From Lateolabrax maculatus (taxonomy: Eukaryota > Chordata > Actinopteri > Acropomatiformes > Lateolabracidae): a DNA stretch of 64,000 nt. Shown here piece after piece: positions 60,165 through 64,000 of this stretch. Where the stretch lies: the NCBI GenBank assembly GCA_031216445.1, contig CM062206.1:28091001-28155000 (forward strand), written 5' to 3'. A model generated the notes under the pieces. That model did no database searches and was not told the DNA's origin. It saw only the letters and a program-made list of their open reading frames with translations. Position numbers and translations under genes: made by a program. Numbering within the stretch: the first letter of the stretch is position 1; every line of letters begins with the position of its first letter.

Positions 60165-61690
60165 GGGTAAGAAACTTGCTGGACATGATGACATTCTGTA
60201 TGTTATTATGTCTTTGCAGTACCGGAGCAGCCGAAAAATGTCCACCACAGTCTCCGGGAAGAGTCTAAAATGGTCAAGCTCACGTCCCCCAGCAAAAGGA
60301 AGACAACTTCATAATCTGCTGGTCTGTCATCTTGCAGGTTTGTGTCCCTGCAGTGTTATCACAGTGGAGATGTCTGTTCACAAAACCCCATAAAGGATAA
60401 CCACATCCGTCATAGAAACATCTTTTTTTTCAAAAAGATTAACCCCTGTTGTCATGATATGCAAACAAGAGACTTGCTGGAAATGATGTCACTCTGTATG
60501 CCCATGTTCCTGCCATGTTGGTATAGTCTAAATCTGTCTATTGCAGTTTGTGGGAGGAAGCTCTGTCAGAATTGGTCAAATTCACATCAGAGTTTTCACA
60601 TTAAAAGGAAGAGACAACACCACCACCTGCTGGCCTGCTGGAAATGATGTCAGTCTGTATGTCTGTGTCTCTGCAGTGTTATCACAGCAGAACTGTCTAT
60701 CCTCAACGCCCCGTCATAAAGCATCTTCTTTCCGCAAAGGAAGCTAAAGATGAATCTCTGTTATCCTAATAGCAAAACAATAAAGACATTTGGTGGGAAT
60801 GATGTCATTCTATATGCTTATGTCCCTCCAGTGTTGGAACAGCTGAAAAATGCCTCCTGCAGTTGGTGGAAGGACGTTCTGTCAGAATTGGTCAAATTCA
60901 AACTCTCACATCTAAAATAAGACAACATCACCATCTATTGGCCAAAGTAGGAAACTGGATGGAATTATGTTAAACTGTAGGTTTTAGGGTTAGTTCTCAT
61001 ATCAACAGGAAGGCATTAGTAACACCTGCTATCCTGTTGGGAATGATGTTGTTTTGTGTTTCTTTTGTGTGTCTCCACAGTGTTATTACAGCAGAAATGT
61101 CTGTCCTCAAGATCCCGTGAAGGAAGTCCACATCAGTCATAAAAACATCTTCTATAATAAAGGAAGCTAAAAGTGAATTTCTGCTGTCTTATAATAAGAA
61201 AGACTTGTTGGGAATGATGTTATTCTATATGTCTATGTCCCTGCAGTGTTGGCAGAGCTGAGATATGCTTCCTGCAGTTTTTGGGGGGAGGTTGTATTGG
61301 AATTGGTTAAATTCAAGTTCTCACATCAACTGGAAAAACCACACCACCCGCTGTCCCGCTGGAAATGATGTTAATTCCGTATGTTTATATTTCTGCAGCT
61401 CAATAACAGTAGAAATGCCTCTCCTCTGGAGTCCGTGAAGGGAATAAAGCATCTCTTTACAGTAAAAGAGGCTTAGAATGAGTCTCTGCTGTCTTATGAT
61501 AAAAAGATTTGTTGGGAATGATGTCATTCAATATGCTTATATGCCTGTAGTGCTGGAACAGCTGAAATATGTCCCCTGTAGTTTCTGGGATGAAGTTCTG
61601 TCAGAGCTGGTCAAATTCAAGTTCTCCCATCAAAAATAGGACAATATTGCCATCTATTGGGCAAAGTAAGAAACTGAATTGAATTATGTT
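60165..61690. repeat. Old dimeric repeat, homologous to the satellite
   Basis: Core words GGAAATGATGT or GGGAATGATGT recur at about 60,183, 60,480, 60,641, 60,795, 61,041, 61,211, 61,361 and 61,515. Most intervals are 150-170 bp; the longer ones probably contain a lost core. Two unit types alternate. Type X has CAGTGTTATTACAGCAGAAA, CCCGTGAAGGAAGTCCACAT, AGTCATAAAAACATCTTC and GGAAGCTAAAAGTGAA. Type Y has CAGTGTTGGAACAGCTGAAA, CTGCAGTTTGTGGGAGGAAG and TCAGAATTGGTCAAATTCA. Type X aligns along its whole length with satellite family B, with one additional internal piece (CTGCTGTCTTATAATAAGAA). The units are much more diverged than those in the main array. Confidence 0.85.
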
Positions 61691-61832
61691 AGACTGTAGA
61701 TTAGGTCTTTGCTGTGATAAATTGGTAGGATGTCTGTCTTCAAAAATTAGGATAAAACAATTTTTAAATTGGGGAAGAGGGTGGGGTTAAGGTTGGGGCA
61801 CATTAGGATAGGGTTTGGTTTAGATATTTTAT

Positions 61833-62270
61833 GTGCAGTCTGGTCTGGTACTTACCCCCTGCTCGGGTTAACAGATGAGTTGTTGGCACTGTTAGGTTAG
61901 TCCCATCTCCAGAGGGCTCCACTCTGTTGCTGAAAAACTCCCGTTAACAGGGGATCCTGTTCCCCAATCCTATGCCTGGCCATAGCAGTTTGAGTTATGG
62001 TTTTCTGAAAATAGTTTTTTTTGAATTGATGTATTTCTGGTTTACTACTTTATTTTCTGAAAGCATAGGGTTATACCGTCATATTGATATATAACACTTG
62101 ATGGTTATGATGATCCCCTAATGAGAAATTAGCCGCTAAAGCTTACCCAGCATGCAATTGGGCGTGATGTGGTAAATTACAGTCTCTTTTGTAAAAAGGC
62201 AAAACAGGAAGTTGTTTTCTACCGGTAAAGTATACATATTTGTAAAACCTGGAACTTGAGGATAGTTTTG
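61833..62270. repeat. Direct repeat, first copy
   Basis: Starts GTGCAGTCTGGTCTGGTACT and runs through GTTAACAGGGGATCCTGTTC, TTGATGTATTTCTGGTTTAC and ACCCAGCATGCAATTGGGCG to TTGTAAAACCTGGAACTTG. The same sequence occurs from 63,211, 1,378 bp further on. Confidence 0.9.
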
Positions 62271-63210
62271 ATATGTAATACATAGTGAACGAAAACTGCA
62301 TTAATTATTGATTAATGAGATGATCCCGTGGATGGAGTCCAAGGATGTCCCAGTGCGTGACTGCCTCCAAGGCGAAGATGGTAGGGGTTAGGCAATCTAA
62401 AATCGGTGTGGTTAGGGTTAGGGGGTTAGGTTAGTGTGAAATATCTCGATGACCCCCCCCCCCCCCCCCCCCCCCCCCCGCCTCGTCCGTCGACTGGGCA
62501 GTTGAACTGGGGAGCCAAAGGCAATGCACTGGCCGGCGCACGTCATCCGCAGCTCTCCATTCCTTAATACCCACTCAGTTAGTTGTGTGTCTTCTTGTGC
62601 AGTCCCCCGGATAAAGGGGTTCTCTCTCCTGACTTGAAGGTTCTCTCTTCTTGAGGGTTAGGGTCAGAGTAAAGGTCAAGGTCAGGTTTGGTCCATGGTA
62701 AATAGTCGGACTATTTTAAGGTATTGCATACTTGTATTGCTTGACTTTTATGGTCTTACTAAAGTTTGGTTTGAAGCTGCACTTTATAAATAAATAAATG
62801 GAGTTAACTTGATTAGTCTCAATCTATTTTTTTAGTCATCAATCTATGTTTTGTAGTTATCTGGGTTTGAAGCTGGTTTTGGAGAGGACATAGAGTCCTG
62901 TGAATGTAAGTGTAAATTTCAGGACACATCATCAGTAGTGGACCCCAGGATCACAGGGTGTTTCGGCCATTATCACTAGACACCCTCAGCGGAGGAAGGC
63001 CCTCCCGAGGTTGATCATGCCTCGGGGTGTGTCCCATAGCCAATTGGGTTTTATGTATCTATTTTAGGTCCTAGGATTGAGTTTTTGACATATACAAAGA
63101 CAAATATGCATATATATACACACACATGCATCTGACAGGGGCTGTCTTTTAAATCACTTTTGTGGAAAGAGTTAAATTATGTTGGATAAGAGGTGTCTGA
63201 GTTGTGTGCC
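62271..63210. other. Spacer between the direct repeats
   Basis: It contains a run of 27 C (62,453-62,479), GGTTAGGGTTAGGG-type short words, and the second copy of the segment seen at 59,770-60,164 (62,655-62,910). No gene was recognised. Confidence 0.6.
62453..62479. repeat. Poly-C run
   Basis: Twenty-seven consecutive C residues. Its length is prone to sequencing error. Confidence 0.95.
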
Positions 63211-63630
63211 GTGCAGTCTGGTCTGGTACTTACCCCCTGCTCGGGTTAACAGATGAGTTGTTGGCACTGTTAGGTTACTCCCATCTCCAGAAGGCTCCAC
63301 TCTGTTGCTGAAAAACTCCCGTTAACAGGGGATCCTGTTCCCTAATCCTTAGCCATAGCAGTTTGAGTTATGGTTTTGTAAAAATAGTTTTTTTTGAATT
63401 GATGTATTTCTGGTTTACTACTTTATTTTCTGAAAGCCTAGGTTTAGACCATCATATTGATATATAACACTTGATGGTTATGATGATCCTCTAATGAGAA
63501 ATTAGCCGCTAAAGCTTACCCAGCATGCAATTGGGCGTGATGTGTTAAATTACAGTCTCTTTTGTAAAAGGGCAAGACAGGAAGTTGTTTTCAATAGGCA
63601 AAGCATACATATTTGTAAAACCTGGAACTG
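63211..63630. repeat. Direct repeat, second copy
   Basis: Same order of words as the copy at 61,833, with small differences, for example CCTTAGCCATAGCAG where the first copy has a few extra bases (CCTATGCCTGGCCATAGCAG). It is followed, as in the first copy, by GGTTAGGGTTAGGCAATCTA. Confidence 0.9.
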
Positions 63631-64000
63631 GTTAGGGTTAGGCAATCTAAAAATGGGTGCGGTTAGGATTAGGAAATTTAAAAATCGGTGTGGTTGGGGT
63701 TAGGGAAACTCACCGGGTGAGGTGGTGAGATCTAAGAAGAAGGAGGAGTAAGAGGAGGAACCCCCTTGGAACAGCCCCCGGGAGGCCGCGAGACAGCTGT
63801 TTGGAGTATTAACATCCCTGAAATACATTGTGAATATTAACAATTATTAAAGTAGTGCTACTGCTATCACTTGGCTAACTATAACTATCCTGGATAGATA
63901 TAGAGAGAGTTAGACAGAGCATGGGGAAGGCAGAGTCAGGGAGAGAAGTCTGTTTGGACTACACTCTCCCCCGCCGGGTCGGGCTGTACACTCTACCTCC
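63631..64000. other. Window end, no gene seen
   Basis: Short GGTTAGG-type words at 63,630-63,710, then GAAGAAGGAGGAGTAAGAGG and mixed sequence. No feature can be supported. Confidence 0.5.

Noticed and set aside
62453..62479. The poly-C run as a possible structural (i-motif or quadruplex) element.
   Set aside because: A single homopolymer of uncertain true length; nothing nearby supports a function.
62370..63710. GGTTAGGGTTAGGG words that might suggest telomeric DNA.
   Set aside because: Only one to three units at a time, mixed with other sequence and belonging to the duplicated repeat. There is no real telomere tract.

Overview
The window is non-coding, repeat-dominated DNA from a vertebrate, almost certainly a teleost fish. 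The evidence is the mix of mobile elements: an L1 element of the fish Tx1 type, a Rex1-like LINE, an L2 fragment, Tc1, Ty3/Gypsy, a Penelope-like fragment and an endogenous retrovirus. No intact host gene, tRNA, rRNA or CRISPR array was recognised. The only long undamaged reading frame is ORF1 of the L1 element.

Layout. (1) 1-27,825 is one continuous satellite domain made of two related families. Family A has monomers of about 118, 123 or 128 bp and occupies 1-16,775 and 20,135-22,237. Family B has 147-148 bp monomers and occupies 16,776-20,134 and 22,238-27,825. Family A shows higher-order structure with repeat lengths of about 3,900 and 2,056 bp. (2) 27,826-29,665 (minus) is a broken gene for a four-finger C2H2, transposase-like protein, cut off by the satellite at its 3' side and preceded by a plausible 5' UTR intron. 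(3) 30,058-31,800 is a block of old, diverged satellite-like units with inverted units at both ends, interrupted by a 727 bp retroposon called S here. (4) 31,930-34,184 is a defective Rex1-like LINE. (5) 36,028-39,405 (minus) is the 3' half of a decayed endogenous retrovirus. (6) 40,634-41,091 is a second S copy, and 42,226-42,355 is a long hairpin. (7) 43,490-49,189 is a full-length L1-Tx1 element with 9 bp target-site duplications, an open ORF1 and a broken ORF2. (8) 49,913-51,838 (minus) is a Ty3/Gypsy remnant with its 5' LTR, which contains an S insertion. (9) 51,886-53,310 holds a Tc1 fragment and an L2 fragment, and 54,053-54,499 a fourth S copy. (10) 57,482-59,287 (plus) is a second decayed copy of the transposase-like gene. 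(11) 59,482-59,796 is a Penelope-like fragment. (12) 60,165-61,690 is an old dimeric repeat, and 61,833-63,630 carries a 1,378 bp-spaced direct duplication.

The main result is a connection between these parts. The satellite monomers align with the diverged units at 30-31.8 kb and with the old dimeric repeat at 60.2-61.7 kb. Both of those blocks, and the satellite itself, lie beside one of the two copies of the same transposase-like gene. This suggests that the satellite grew out of tandem repeats belonging to a large DNA transposon. The sequence similarity is read directly from the window; the origin is an inference.
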